Source: DATCZB01 sp035513215
Lineage (GTDB): Bacteria; Pseudomonadota; Gammaproteobacteria; Steroidobacterales; Rariloculaceae
Direction: 5' to 3'
Assembly: GCA_035513215.1 (NCBI GenBank)
Contig: DATKCK010000029.1
Location: 1-64,000 of the forward strand
Length of the DNA: 64,000 nucleotides
In this document: in pieces, positions 15,796 to 25,165 of the stretch
How positions within the stretch are numbered: the stretch's first letter is position 1
Layout of the letters: each line of letters opens with the position of its first letter
The notes under the pieces: model-generated
Database searches by the model: none
Told to the model about the DNA's origin: nothing
The model's input: only the letters and a program-made list of their open reading frames with translations
Program-made: the position numbers and the translations under genes

Positions 15796-17568
15796 TCAGC
15801 TCAGGTCGAGCAGCTTGTTACCGAGCTCGACGGTATCCCCTTCCTTGACCGCGATATCGGCAACGAGGCCGGCGCGCGGCGAGCGGACTTCGGTTTCCAT
15901 CTTCATTGCCTCGAGGATCAGAAGCACCTCGCCGGCCGCAACCTGCTGGCCGGGGCGCGCGAGGATCTTGAAGATATTGCCGGCGAGCGGGGCATTGACG
16001 GCTTCGAGCGATCTCGCCGACGCGGCTGCCGACGGCGCCTGCCGCTCAGGCGAGATCGAGCTGATCGCGCCGCCGGGCGCGACCTCGACCTCATAGGACT
16101 GGCCGTTGACTGTGACACGATAGCGCTCGGGTCCGCCGGCCGGCGTCGCCGCTGCCGGCTCGGATCTGGTCTCCTTAGGCGCCGCCTGGTCCGGAGGCGG
16201 CTCGAATGCGTCGGGCTTGCCGCGATTCTCGAGAAACTTCAGGCCGATCTGTGGAAAGAGTGCATAGGTAAGCGCGTCCTCGACACCATGCGCGGCGATG
16301 CCTTTCGCCTTCGACTTCTGCTTGAGATCGGCCGTGATCGTCTGCATTTCCGGCGCGATGAGATCGGCCGGGCGGCAGGTGATCGGCTTCTCGCCTTCGA
16401 GCACGCGCGCCTGAAGATCCTTGTCGACCGGAATCGGTGTTGCGCCGTAGTGGCCCTTGAGGATCGCCTGGGTTTCTTTCGTGATGTTCTTGTAGCGTTC
16501 GCCAAGCAGCACGTTGAGCACGGACTGCGTGCCAACGATCTGGGACGTCGGCGTCACGAGCGGGATATAGCCCAGATCTTTGCGAACTCGCGGAATCTCC
16601 TTGAGCACATCGTCGAACGAATCGGCGGCGCCCTGTTCTTTGAGCTGCTTCTCCATGTTCGTCAGCATGCCGCCCGGCACCTGCGCGACGAGAATTCGCG
16701 CGTCGACGCCGCGCAGGCTACCCTCGAACTGCGCGTACTTCTTGCGCACCTTTCGGAAGTAATCGGCGATATCGTCGAGCAGATGCAGGTCGAGCTTCGT
16801 ATCCCGATCCGTGGCCTGGAGAATCGCGACGACCGATTCCGTCGCCGAGTGGCCGTAGGTCATGCTCATCGACGAGATCGCCGTGTCGAGCATGTCGATG
16901 CCGGCTTCGGCGGCCTTGATGTTCGTGACCGTGCTCATGCCCGTCGTCGCGTGCGACTGCATGGCGATCGGAACACTGCATACGCGCTTGAGCTTCGAGA
17001 CCAGCTCGTACGCGACATAGGGCTTCAGGAGCCCGGCCATGTCCTTGATGCAGATCGAATGGCAGCCCATGTCCTCGAGCCGCCGGCCCATATCGACCCA
17101 GAGGTCCAGTGTGTGGACGGGGCTCACGGTGTACGACATCGTGCCCTGGGCATGCTTGCCGCACTTGATCGTCGCCTTGACGGCCGTCTCGAGATTGCGA
17201 AAGTCGTTCAGCGCGTCGAAGATCCGGAAGATGTCCATGCCATTCTCGGCCGATTTCTCGACGAAGGACTCGACGACGTCGTCGGCGTAGTGGCGGTAGC
17301 CGAGCAGGTTCTGGCCCCTGAGCAGCATCTGCTGCGGCGTGTTCGGCATGTGCTTCTTGATCTGCCGCAGGCGCTCCCAGGGATCCTCGCCGAGATACCG
17401 GATGCAGGCATCGAAGGTCGCGCCGCCCCAGCTCTCCATCGACCAGTAGCCGACCCGATCGAGCTTCGGCAGGATCGGCAGCATGTCCTCGAGCCTGAGC
17501 CGCGTGGCGAGCAGCGATTGATGCGCGTCGCGCAATACGAGTTCGGTCAGCTTCAGCGGTTGACTCAT
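15796..17568 (-). CDS. oadA: Na+-pumping oxaloacetate decarboxylase, alpha subunit (biotin carrier)
   Basis: 590 residues. The N-terminal carboxyltransferase barrel has LTELVLRDAHQSLLATRLRLEDM, GYWSMESWGGATFDACIRYL, the metal-binding SHATTGMS, and IFRIFDALNDFRNLE. A Pro/Ala linker around residues 470-490 leads to a C-terminal biotinyl domain with the acceptor Lys556 in EAMKMETEV. It transfers CO2 from oxaloacetate to biotin, giving pyruvate. It lies between oadG and oadB, 12 and 8 bp away. Pyruvate carboxylase subunit B is similar, but the oadG and oadB partners decide the call. It could serve the oxaloacetate released by protocatechuate 4,5-cleavage. Confidence 0.95.
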   Translation of the reverse strand: MSQPLKLTELVLRDAHQSLLATRLRLEDMLPILPKLDRVGYWSMESWGGATFDACIRYLGEDPWERLRQIKKHMPNTPQQMLLRGQNLLGYRHYADDVVESFVEKSAENGMDIFRIFDALNDFRNLETAVKATIKCGKHAQGTMSYTVSPVHTLDLWVDMGRRLEDMGCHSICIKDMAGLLKPYVAYELVSKLKRVCSVPIAMQSHATTGMSTVTNIKAAEAGIDMLDTAISSMSMTYGHSATESVVAILQATDRDTKLDLHLLDDIADYFRKVRKKYAQFEGSLRGVDARILVAQVPGGMLTNMEKQLKEQGAADSFDDVLKEIPRVRKDLGYIPLVTPTSQIVGTQSVLNVLLGERYKNITKETQAILKGHYGATPIPVDKDLQARVLEGEKPITCRPADLIAPEMQTITADLKQKSKAKGIAAHGVEDALTYALFPQIGLKFLENRGKPDAFEPPPDQAAPKETRSEPAAATPAGGPERYRVTVNGQSYEVEVAPGGAISSISPERQAPSAAASARSLEAVNAPLAGNIFKILARPGQQVAAGEVLLILEAMKMETEVRSPRAGLVADIAVKEGDTVELGNKLLDLS

Positions 17569-17580
17569 TCTTCGACGTTC

Positions 17581-17820
17581 CTAGCGGCGTTTTCTTCGAT
17601 GCGCGGCGATGGCGGCGCTGATGACCCCGACCAGCTCCTGATTCGGGTTGGCAGGCGTTGCGGGGCGCGGCGAGACCGTTGCGGTCGGAAAAGCGGCCTC
17701 GAGTCTATGACTCAGAGCCGACATGCCGCGGATGATGCCGACGAGCAGGGTCAGCAGCACGAAGACGACGCCCATGCCGATGGCAGTCACGTTCAATCCG
17801 GCCTGGAGCAGTTGTTCCAT
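17581..17820 (-). CDS. oadG: Oxaloacetate decarboxylase, gamma subunit
   Basis: 79 residues: one N-terminal membrane helix (LNVTAIGMGVVFVLLTLLVGIIRGMSALS), a Pro/Ala-rich linker and a short C-terminal segment, NQELVGVISAAIAAHRRKRR, the pattern that anchors OadA to OadB in this family. Some gamma subunits end in Zn-binding His residues; here only one His is present, close to the basic end. It is the first gene of oadGAB, 12 bp before oadA. The divergent pirin gene starts 175 bp away with a hairpin repeat between. Confidence 0.85.
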   Translation of the reverse strand: MEQLLQAGLNVTAIGMGVVFVLLTLLVGIIRGMSALSHRLEAAFPTATVSPRPATPANPNQELVGVISAAIAAHRRKRR

Positions 17821-17869
17821 CGCTTGAATCCCCGGGAAGGGGCGAGATTATAGGCCAGAGAGTGGAAAT

Positions 17870-17950
17870 GGGGTCAGACCCCTTTCAGGATCGGAATCCT
17901 GAAATGGGTCTGACCCCCCCAAGATACCGCTGAAGGGGGTCTGACCCCCA
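17870..17950. repeat. GGGGTCAGACCCC hairpin repeat, copy 1 plus half copy
   Basis: An inverted repeat at 17871-17916 has 21-base arms with one mismatch: GGGTCAGACCCC, TTTCAGGAT, a CGGA loop, then the complement. A half copy (TGAAGGGGGTCTGACCCCC) follows at 17931-17949. It lies in the divergent gap between oadG and the pirin gene. The outer arms match the repeats near 25.1 kb and 56.0 kb but the inner stem differs, as expected of a mobile or maintained extragenic palindromic element. Confidence 0.8.
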
Positions 17951-17994
17951 AGACACCGTTGACTAGAACTTACGCCCGGCATACCGTCTGAGTC

Positions 17995-18828
17995 GTGTCG
18001 AGAACGGTGATTCACAAGCTTCGCGGCCGGCCAACGAGCGATGGCGCCGGCGTGCGCATGACGCGCGTGATCGGAACGCCCGCGCTCGATCATTTCGATC
18101 CTTTCCTGCTGCTCGACGAGTTCCGGTCCGACGATCCCAGCGATTATATCGCCGGATTTCCCGATCACCCGCATCGCGGCTTCGAAACGGTCACCTACAT
18201 GCTCGCCGGGCGGATGAAGCACGGCGACAATCAGGGCAACACCGGGCTGCTCGGACCCGGCAGCGTGCAATGGATGACGGCCGGACGCGGCATCGTGCAT
18301 TCGGAGATGCCGCAGCAAGAGAACGGCCTGATGTGGGGCTTTCAGCTCTGGGTCAATCTGCCGGCGTCGGAAAAGATGACGGCCCCGCGCTATCAGGATT
18401 TGCAGGGCGACGAGATACCCGAGGCCGACGTCGCTCCCGGCGTGCATGCGCGCATCATTGCTGGCGAGCTCGCGGGCGTTGCGGGCGCCGTGACCAAGGT
18501 CGCGACGGAGCCCGTTTACTACGATCTGCACTTCGATGACGGCGCGGCACTAACCGTGCCGCTGCCCGAAGCGCACAATGCATTCATCTATGTCTATCAG
18601 GGCACGATGCGCGCCGGATCCGAAGGCGCGAGCGTCGAGCGTGGCGAGCTCGCCCTCCTGAGTCAGGGCGACTCGGTCGAGCTCGCGGCGACAGATGAGC
18701 CGAGTCGGCTCATTCTCATCGCCGGACGGCCCCTGAAGGAGCCCATTGCTCGCTATGGCCCGTTCGTCATGAACACCAACGACGAGCTCAGGCAGGCCTT
18801 TCTCGATTATCAGAGCGGCCGGCTCTAG
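17995..18828 (+). CDS. Pirin family protein
   Basis: 277 residues, bicupin fold, usual pirin length. The metal site is in the first cupin: FPDHPHRGFETVTYMLAGRMKHGDNQGN and WMTAGRGIVHSEMP, supplying three His and a Glu. The C-terminal cupin has VPLPEAHNAFIYVYQGTM and LILIAGRPLKEPIARYGPFVMNT. Some bacterial pirins have quercetin 2,3-dioxygenase activity and others interact with metabolic enzymes; neither is shown here. The GTG start gives the standard MSRTVIHKLRGRP opening. The gene is followed by the convergent glutathionyl-hydroquinone reductase gene. Confidence 0.92.
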   Translation: MSRTVIHKLRGRPTSDGAGVRMTRVIGTPALDHFDPFLLLDEFRSDDPSDYIAGFPDHPHRGFETVTYMLAGRMKHGDNQGNTGLLGPGSVQWMTAGRGIVHSEMPQQENGLMWGFQLWVNLPASEKMTAPRYQDLQGDEIPEADVAPGVHARIIAGELAGVAGAVTKVATEPVYYDLHFDDGAALTVPLPEAHNAFIYVYQGTMRAGSEGASVERGELALLSQGDSVELAATDEPSRLILIAGRPLKEPIARYGPFVMNTNDELRQAFLDYQSGRL

Positions 18829-18843
18829 GCGGACAGCCAGGTA

Positions 18844-19824
18844 TTATCCCAAGCGTGTCCTGTCGTGCGGCGCCGAGTAGTCGATCTCCGGCCCGATCGG
18901 CACGATCCGATGTGGATTGATCGTCTCGTGACTGCCGTAGTAGTGCCGCTTGCAAAATTCGATATCGACAGTCTCAGCGATACCGGGCTGCTGGTACAGG
19001 TCGCGCAGATAACCCGACAGATTCGGGTAGTCGATGATGCGCCGGACGTTGCATTTGAAGTGGCCGAAGTAGACCGGATCGAAGCGTGCGAGGGTCGTGA
19101 ACAGTCGCCAGTCGGCTTCGGTGATGCTCGAGCCCGTCAGGTACCGCTTGGCCGACAGGAGATCATCGAGCCAGTCGAGTGATTCGAACAGCGCCGTGCA
19201 CGCTTCCTCGTAGGCTTCCTGGGTCGTCGCGAAGCCCGACTTGTAAACGCCGTTGTTGACCGTGTCGTAGACGCGCTCGTTGATCGCGTCGATCTCCTCG
19301 CGCAGCGCCTCGGGACAATAATCGGGGCCAGTCGCGCCGACCTCGTCGAAAGCGCTGTTGAACATGCGAATGATCTCGGCCGACTCGTTCGAGACGATCG
19401 TCGCGAGCTTCTTGTCCCACAGAACAGGCACCGTGGCGCGGCCCGAGTACTTCGGGTCGGCGGCAAGATAGACCTCGTAGATGCGTTTGGCCTTATTGAT
19501 CGGGTCCGCAATGACGCTGGGGCCAGGCTCGAAGGTCCAACCCTCGGAACCCATGTACGAATTCACGGCCGAGATCGGAATCATCTCCTCGAGGCCCTTG
19601 AGCTTGCGGAAGATCAGCGTCCGATGCGCCCAGGGACAGGCCAGTGATACGTAAAGGTGATAGCGATCGGGCTCGGCCCTGAAGCCCGACTTGCCCGCCG
19701 GTCCAGCGCTGCCGTCAGCCGTGATCCAGTTGCGAAACTGCGATTCGTTGCGCACGAAGCGTCCCTTGGACTTTTTCGTGTCGTACCAGACATCGTGCCA
19801 CTGGCCGTCGACCAACATTCCCAT
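18844..19824 (-). CDS. Glutathionyl-hydroquinone reductase (Xi-class GST, YqjG/PcpF type)
   Basis: 326 residues, full length for the class. The catalytic Cys63 lies in YVSLACPWAHRTLIFRKLKGLE. Class markers include the N-terminal GRFVRNESQFRNWI, RATVPVLWDKKLATIVSNESAEIIRMFN, and C-terminal HYYGSHETINPHRIVPIGPEID. The enzyme removes glutathione from glutathionyl-hydroquinones in the cytosol, often in organisms handling aromatic or quinonoid compounds, which fits the aromatic genes elsewhere in the window. It is convergent with the pirin gene, with 15 bp between stops. Confidence 0.93.
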   Translation of the reverse strand: MGMLVDGQWHDVWYDTKKSKGRFVRNESQFRNWITADGSAGPAGKSGFRAEPDRYHLYVSLACPWAHRTLIFRKLKGLEEMIPISAVNSYMGSEGWTFEPGPSVIADPINKAKRIYEVYLAADPKYSGRATVPVLWDKKLATIVSNESAEIIRMFNSAFDEVGATGPDYCPEALREEIDAINERVYDTVNNGVYKSGFATTQEAYEEACTALFESLDWLDDLLSAKRYLTGSSITEADWRLFTTLARFDPVYFGHFKCNVRRIIDYPNLSGYLRDLYQQPGIAETVDIEFCKRHYYGSHETINPHRIVPIGPEIDYSAPHDRTRLG

Positions 19825-19902
19825 GCCCTCACGATAGCGGCTGGCGCCTTCGCGTCAACCGCAATCGTTTTCAGCATGCGTCGTACGTGGTACTGTCGCC
19901 GC

Positions 19903-20979
19903 ATGCGGGGGAGGCATCTGATTGCAACGGCCAGCCTTGGCCTCGGCTTGCTCGCGGGCGGCGCCGCGGCGGAAGAGGTGCGGCTGACGATCGCATCGAG
20001 TCATACGACGGGCCTGCCCTGGGTGGGGGTCATGCACACGCTCGTCGTTCCGGAATCGAACGCCAGGCTCGAAGCCATGGGGAGCCCGCATCGCATCCGC
20101 TGGACTGAAAGTTACGGCGGCTCGCTCTACAAGCTCAATCACACGCTCGAGGCCGTCGAGATCGGCCTGACGGACATCGGCTGGGTCGGCACGCTCTGGG
20201 AGCTGTCGAAGATGCCGCTGCAGAATGTGACCTACTACACGCCGTTCGTCACCGACGATCACAACCTGATCTACGCGCTCATGAACGAGCTGCACGAGCG
20301 CCTGCCGGCGTTGAACGATGCGTGGACCGCGCAGAACCAGAAGTTCCTCGGCGGTAGCGCCGTCGATACCTATCACCTGATGACCAATTTCGAGGTCGAC
20401 AGTCTTGATGATCTCAACGGCAGGAAGATACTCGCGCCCGGACCATCGGCCTCGTGGCTCGAGGGGACGGGGGCCGTTGCCGTCGACGGCGGGCTCACGA
20501 CCTACTACACGCAGATCTCCACCGGTGTCGCCGAGGGCGTATTGACGATCCTGACCGGCGCGCTGCCTTACCGGATTCATGAGGTCGCACCCTACATCGC
20601 GCTCGTCGGAATCGGCGGACAGCTGACGGGGGGCATGGCGATCAATCTCGATACCTGGAACGCGCTCCCCGAGGATGTTCGAGACGTGCTGGACGAGCTT
20701 GGAATCGACTACAGCGAAGCTGTGGCGGCAGAGGTCGGCGCGCGCTACTCGCGCGGGCTCGAGCAAATGCAGGCCGAGGGCGCGATCGTGTCCGAGCTTC
20801 CCGCGGCCGAGAAGCAACGATGGATCGACGGCCTGCCCAACATCGCGGCACGCTGGGTCGAAGCGAACGAGGCGCGAGGTTTTCCGGCCGGCGAGGTTCT
20901 TCGCGTTTACATGGCTGCCGTCAGGAGCCGTGGCGCGGAGCCGCTCAGAGACTGGGACCTGGAACTCCAACAACAATAA
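19903..20979 (+). CDS. TRAP transporter substrate-binding protein (DctP/TAXI-like), second system
   Basis: About 358 residues from the ATG at 19903, giving a clean signal peptide (RHLIATASLGLGLLAGGAAA, cut before EEV). An ATG at 19876 adds nine residues. The mature protein follows the DctP fold: YGGSLYKLNHTLEAVEIGLTDIGWVGTLWELSKMPLQNVTYYTPF, LNGRKILAPGPSASWLEGTGAVAVDGGLTTYYTQISTGVAEGVLTIL, VGIGGQLTGGMAINLDTWNALPEDVRDVL. The usual Arg of the ligand site is not obvious, so the solute may not be a simple C4 dicarboxylate. It is followed after 18 bp by a fused permease gene. Confidence 0.9.
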   Translation: MRGRHLIATASLGLGLLAGGAAAEEVRLTIASSHTTGLPWVGVMHTLVVPESNARLEAMGSPHRIRWTESYGGSLYKLNHTLEAVEIGLTDIGWVGTLWELSKMPLQNVTYYTPFVTDDHNLIYALMNELHERLPALNDAWTAQNQKFLGGSAVDTYHLMTNFEVDSLDDLNGRKILAPGPSASWLEGTGAVAVDGGLTTYYTQISTGVAEGVLTILTGALPYRIHEVAPYIALVGIGGQLTGGMAINLDTWNALPEDVRDVLDELGIDYSEAVAAEVGARYSRGLEQMQAEGAIVSELPAAEKQRWIDGLPNIAARWVEANEARGFPAGEVLRVYMAAVRSRGAEPLRDWDLELQQQ

Positions 20980-20997
20980 TTCCAACAACAGCCACCG

Positions 20998-22887
20998 ATG
21001 CAGCTTTTCGGACGTTTGATCAGCCTGATGAATGGCGCCGGGGTCGTTTGGATCTTTGCGCTGATGTTCTTGATTTGTGCCGATATCGTCGGCCGCACGG
21101 TCTTCGATAGCCCGATCCGCGGCGTCGCGGAGATGGTCTCGCTGTCGCTCGTGGCCAGCCTGTTTCTGCAGCTTGCTTTCGCGATTCATCACGAGCGGTT
21201 GACGAGCGCCGAGTTCCTGTTCAGGCGAATCGAGGCACGTGATCCGAAGCTTGCGAGCGACTGGTCCGGCATAATTTCACTCGCCGCGCTGGCAATGTGT
21301 GCCGTCATCGCCGTCGGCATGGCACCCGATTTCGTCCGCTCGTTCCAGACGCGGGAATTCGCCGGTGTTCAGGGGCTCTTCGCTGTCCAGGTATGGCCGA
21401 TCAAGGTCCTGATCCTGATCGGTTCGACGGTCGCGGCCATCGAGTGCGGCAGGCGCGCCTGGAATCGTTTCTCGGCGGCCGGCAAGAGCGCGTCGCGCGG
21501 GCTCGCACTGATCGTTCCCGCGCTGATCTTGATCGTTTCGGTGCTACTTTGGACGTCGAATGCGGAGCCGCGGCTCGTCGGCGCGGCGATGATCGTCATG
21601 GTTCTGGCGCTGATTACGCTCGGCATGCCGATCGCGATCTCGTTGCTGCTGACCGGCTTTCTCGGTCTCGTCATTCTGCGGCAGGATTTCGAGGTCGCGA
21701 CGAAGACGATGGCGCTCTCGGCCGAGGGCACGATCTCGGAATACGTCTTTGCCTCCGTGCCGCTCTTCGTCCTGATGGGACTTTTCGTCAACGTCTCGGA
21801 TATCGGCCGCGATGCCTTCCGCGCGGCTCAGGTCGTATTCGGCTGGATTCGCGGCGGTCTCGGTATCGCAACCGTTGCCGCTAACGCGGCTTTCGCCGCC
21901 ATCACGGGAATATCGATCGCATCGGCTGCGATCTTCTCGAAGATCGCCGTTCCGGAAATGGTGCGCGAAGGTTATACGGCGAAGTTCGCCGTCGGACTGA
22001 CGGCCGGGTCGTCCGTGCTTGGCATGCTGATCCCGCCGAGCATATTGCTCATCATCTACGGCGTCATCGCCGAAGTGTCGATCGGCAACCTGTTCAAGGC
22101 GGCCGTCATTCCCGGCATTTTGCTTGCTATTGCCTTTGCCGTCGGCGTGTACGTCATGACGATCTTCTGGCCCGGTTTCGTCGGGCGCGTTAGCGAAGGC
22201 GAGCCTCGGCCGCCCGGCTACGGCGGACGAACGCTGCTCGGGCTCGTGCCCGTCGTCATTCTGATCGTGCTCGTGCTCGGCGGCATATATGGCGGTGTAT
22301 TCGCGCCGCACGAGGCCGGCGCGGCCGGCGCACTCGCGGCGATGGCGTTGGCCCTCATCAAGCGGCGGCTCGATGGGCAAAGGCTATGGTCGGTCATCTG
22401 CGAGTCGGGTCAGGTCACCGTCACGATTCTGTTCCTGATCATCGCGGCCAGCACGTTCAGCCGCATGCTGACACTCACCGAATTGCCGCAGGACATCGCC
22501 TCGTTCCTGGGCGGCACGGGCCTCGGCATGTTCGGGTTCCTCGCAATCTACCTGCTGCTGCTGGTTCTGCTCGGCACGGTGCTCGATTCGACGTCGATAC
22601 TGCTGATCCTGTTGCCGCTGGCGCTGCCCGTCGTCTCGGCGCTCGGCGGCGATCTGATCTGGTTCGGCGTCGTGACTGTCATCGGCATCGAGATCGGGCT
22701 GCTCACGCCGCCGCTCGGATTGAGTGTCTACGTCATCAAGTCGAGCCTCGACGACCAGTCGATCAGTCTCGGCACCATATTCGCGGGCGCCTTTCCGTTC
22801 GTCCTGATCACTTTCGCGATTACGGTTCTGCTGATGGCGTTTCCCGAGATCACGACGATGAGCGTTCGATGGTTCAGTTTCGGGTAG
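20998..22887 (+). CDS. TRAP transporter fused permease (DctQ-DctM)
   Basis: 629 residues. The first 165 form a DctQ domain (VVWIFALMFLICADIVGRTVFDSPIRGVAEMVSLSLVASLFLQLAF), joined through an extra helix region to a DctM domain from about residue 190 (LITLGMPIAISLLLTGFLGLVI, VPLFVLMGLFVNVSDIGRDAFRAAQ, GSSVLGMLIPPSILLIIYGVIAEVSIGNL, GVFAPHEAGAAGALAAM). A single polypeptide thus replaces the two permeases used in the dctPQM system at 9-12 kb. It forms an operon with the binding protein upstream. The DUF4212 gene starts 7 bp after the stop, so the secondary transporter pair behind it may be co-transcribed. Confidence 0.93.
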   Translation: MQLFGRLISLMNGAGVVWIFALMFLICADIVGRTVFDSPIRGVAEMVSLSLVASLFLQLAFAIHHERLTSAEFLFRRIEARDPKLASDWSGIISLAALAMCAVIAVGMAPDFVRSFQTREFAGVQGLFAVQVWPIKVLILIGSTVAAIECGRRAWNRFSAAGKSASRGLALIVPALILIVSVLLWTSNAEPRLVGAAMIVMVLALITLGMPIAISLLLTGFLGLVILRQDFEVATKTMALSAEGTISEYVFASVPLFVLMGLFVNVSDIGRDAFRAAQVVFGWIRGGLGIATVAANAAFAAITGISIASAAIFSKIAVPEMVREGYTAKFAVGLTAGSSVLGMLIPPSILLIIYGVIAEVSIGNLFKAAVIPGILLAIAFAVGVYVMTIFWPGFVGRVSEGEPRPPGYGGRTLLGLVPVVILIVLVLGGIYGGVFAPHEAGAAGALAAMALALIKRRLDGQRLWSVICESGQVTVTILFLIIAASTFSRMLTLTELPQDIASFLGGTGLGMFGFLAIYLLLLVLLGTVLDSTSILLILLPLALPVVSALGGDLIWFGVVTVIGIEIGLLTPPLGLSVYVIKSSLDDQSISLGTIFAGAFPFVLITFAITVLLMAFPEITTMSVRWFSFG

Positions 22888-22894
22888 GTTGAGT

Positions 22895-23215
22895 ATGAGC
22901 GGAGAAACCGGGCAATCCTCACTCGATCAGCGCCTGCACGAGGCGCTGGATCGCTATTGGCGGGCGAACCTGAGAATTATGGCGGCGCTGCTGGTTCTCT
23001 GGGCTTTCGTCTCGTTCGGCTGCGGCATTCTTTTCGCCGACTGGCTCAACCGGTTCAATCTCCCGTTCACCGGGTTTCCGCTCGGCTTCTGGTTCGCGCA
23101 GCAGGGAAGCATCGTCGTCTTCGTCATCTGCATCCTGCTCTATTGCCTCGCGATGAACCGGCTCGACCGGAAGCATCATGAGGAGCGCGTCGCGATCCAG
23201 CGGGGCGAACTATGA
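22895..23215 (+). CDS. DUF4212 small subunit of a sodium-solute symporter
   Basis: 106 residues with two membrane helices: RANLRIMAALLVLWAFVSFGCGILFADWLNRF and GFWFAQQGSIVVFVICILLYCLAMNRLDRKHHEER. This is the DUF4212 pattern, always found just before a large sodium:solute symporter of the VC_2705 group. The family matches FxLPFTGFPLGFWFAQQGS. I use the ATG at 22895 (a TTG two codons upstream is possible). Its stop overlaps the symporter start in an ATGA arrangement, so the two proteins are translated together and probably form a complex. Confidence 0.92.
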   Translation: MSGETGQSSLDQRLHEALDRYWRANLRIMAALLVLWAFVSFGCGILFADWLNRFNLPFTGFPLGFWFAQQGSIVVFVICILLYCLAMNRLDRKHHEERVAIQRGEL

Positions 23216-25068
23216 GCACTCAGGCCTGGACGTTCACGTTCGTCGGACTCACGTTCGCGCTTTACCTGGTCATTGCATGGCTGTCGCGTGTTCGCGATAC
23301 GCACGGCTTCTACGTCGCGGGACGCGGCGTGCCGAGCGTGGCGAACGGCATGGCCACCGCGTCGGACTGGATGAGCGCTTCGTCGTTCATCTCGATGGCC
23401 GGCCTGATCTCGGTCATGGGTTATGCCGGCGGCGTCTACCTGATGGGCTGGACCGGCGGGTATGTGCTGCTCGCGCTGCTGCTTGCGCCGTATCTCAGGA
23501 AGTTCGGTCATTACACCGTCCCCGATTTCGTCGGCGATCGATTCGACTCACGCATAGCGCGCGTCGTCGCCGTGCTGTGCGCGATTTTCATTTGCTTCGT
23601 CTACGTCGCAGGCCAGATGCGCGGTGTCGGCGTCGTCTTCAGCCGATTCCTCGAGGTCGATATCAACGTCGGCGTCTTCATCGGCATGGCTATCGTCTTC
23701 GTCTATGCCGTGCTCGGCGGCATGAAGAGCATCACCTGGACGCAGGTGGCGCAGTACTGGGTCTTGATCACGGCGTTTCTGATCGTCGCGATTGCGATTT
23801 CGATCAAGCTGACCGGTATCCCGGTCCCGTCACTCGCCATGGGCGCGACGCTCGATCCCGAGTACACTGGCGGGCAGCAGGCCGTCTATCTGCTCGATCG
23901 GCTCAATCAGATTCACGCGGATCTCGGCTTTGCGAGCTACACGGAACCGTTCACCGGTAGCTGGGACAAAGTCAACGTGTTCTTGGTCACGCTCGCGATG
24001 ATGTGCGGCACGGCCGGGCTGCCGCACGTGATCGTCCGCTTCTACACGGTCAAGACCGTGCGTGCCGCCCGCTGGAGCGCGATGTGGGCGCTGTTCTTCA
24101 TCGCGATTCTCTATGTCACGGCGCCGGCGACTGCCGCGTTTGCGCGCTTCTTCATGATCGAGAGCTTGAACGGCGCAACCGAGCAGACGTTGCCGAGCTG
24201 GTACGACAACTGGGAGCAGACGGGGCTGATTTTGTGGCTCGATGACGGCGACGGCGTCGTTCTGCATTCGAATCGCGACGACAACGAGATTTTCCGCAAC
24301 GGCAGCCTGGGACCGGCCGAGGTCAGCGAGATTCGCGTTTCGCACCAGCAGTGGATCGATTCGGGCGGCGCGGCCGGGACCGACGGCCGGGGCGTGCTGC
24401 GGGAGCTCGGACTTGCTGCGCCCGACAACGACATCATCCTGCTCGCCACGCCCGAGATGGCAGAGCTCGCCTCGTGGATCATCGCGCTCGTCGCTGCCGG
24501 AGGTCTCGCCGCGGCCTTGTCGACCGCGAGTGGATTGCTGCTCGTCATCTCGTCGGGTGTCGCGCACGATATTTATTATCGTGTGCTCAAACCGGATGCG
24601 GCTGACAGTCAGCGCCTGCTCGTCGGGCGCACGGTCATCGCGCTCGCCGTCGTCGTCGCCGGGCTCATCGGCATCAATCCGCCGGGCTTTGTCAGCGAGG
24701 TGGTCGCCTTCGCCTTCGGGCTCGCTGCCTCGAGCCTGTTTCCGATCCTGCTGATGGGGATCTTCTCCAAACGCGTCGGCACGATACCGGCGATCGTCGG
24801 CATGATCGTCGGCATCACTTTCACGGCGTCCTACATCATCGCCTGGCGCTATTTCGGCATGGCGCCCTGGACTTTCGGCATCCTCGAGCGCGGCATCAAT
24901 CCGCAGGGCATCGGCGTCATCGGCATGCTGCTGAACTTCGGTATCACGCTGGCGCTGACGCCGCTCTTCCCTGCGCCGTCGAAGGCGTCGCAGGACATGG
25001 TCGACGGCGTCCGCGAGCCCGAGGGCTACGGTCCGGCGGCGCGGATCGAGCAGGCTGTCGATCACTGA
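23212..25068 (+). CDS. Sodium:solute symporter, large subunit (VC_2705 group)
   Basis: 618 residues, SSSF/SLC5 fold with about 13 helices. Key segments are the N-terminal DTHGFYVAGRGVPSVANGMATASDWMSASSFISMAGLISVMGYAGGVYLMGWTGGYV in pieces, MKSITWTQVAQYW, GTAGLPHVIVRFYTVKTVRAARWSA, and the late ALSTASGLLLVISSGVAHDIYY. An insert of about 100 polar residues between helices (near 315-410), ending before PEMAELASWIIALVAAGG, is usual in this subfamily. Relatives import acetate or other short carboxylates with sodium; the solute here is unproven. It follows its DUF4212 partner with a 4 bp overlap and ends just before a hairpin repeat. Confidence 0.9.
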   Translation: MSTQAWTFTFVGLTFALYLVIAWLSRVRDTHGFYVAGRGVPSVANGMATASDWMSASSFISMAGLISVMGYAGGVYLMGWTGGYVLLALLLAPYLRKFGHYTVPDFVGDRFDSRIARVVAVLCAIFICFVYVAGQMRGVGVVFSRFLEVDINVGVFIGMAIVFVYAVLGGMKSITWTQVAQYWVLITAFLIVAIAISIKLTGIPVPSLAMGATLDPEYTGGQQAVYLLDRLNQIHADLGFASYTEPFTGSWDKVNVFLVTLAMMCGTAGLPHVIVRFYTVKTVRAARWSAMWALFFIAILYVTAPATAAFARFFMIESLNGATEQTLPSWYDNWEQTGLILWLDDGDGVVLHSNRDDNEIFRNGSLGPAEVSEIRVSHQQWIDSGGAAGTDGRGVLRELGLAAPDNDIILLATPEMAELASWIIALVAAGGLAAALSTASGLLLVISSGVAHDIYYRVLKPDAADSQRLLVGRTVIALAVVVAGLIGINPPGFVSEVVAFAFGLAASSLFPILLMGIFSKRVGTIPAIVGMIVGITFTASYIIAWRYFGMAPWTFGILERGINPQGIGVIGMLLNFGITLALTPLFPAPSKASQDMVDGVREPEGYGPAARIEQAVDH

Positions 25069-25114
25069 GGTCGCGATCGCTGACGGGGTCAGCGTCGCTG
25101 ACCGGCGCTGACGG

Positions 25115-25165
25115 GGTCAGACCCCTTTCAGGTTGGCCGGCGGCCAACCTGAAAGGGGTCTGACC
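25115..25165. repeat. GGGGTCAGACCCC hairpin repeat, copy 2
   Basis: A perfect inverted repeat with 25-base arms at 25115-25139 and 25141-25165. The outer part is GGTCAGACCCCTTTCA and the inner stem GGTTGGCCG, different from the other two copies but fully self-complementary. Partial GGGGTCAG units precede it at 25084-25118. It lies where the symporter gene and the FAD-oxidase gene converge, and overlaps the 3' end of the oxidase coding region (stop 25117-25119). Confidence 0.85.
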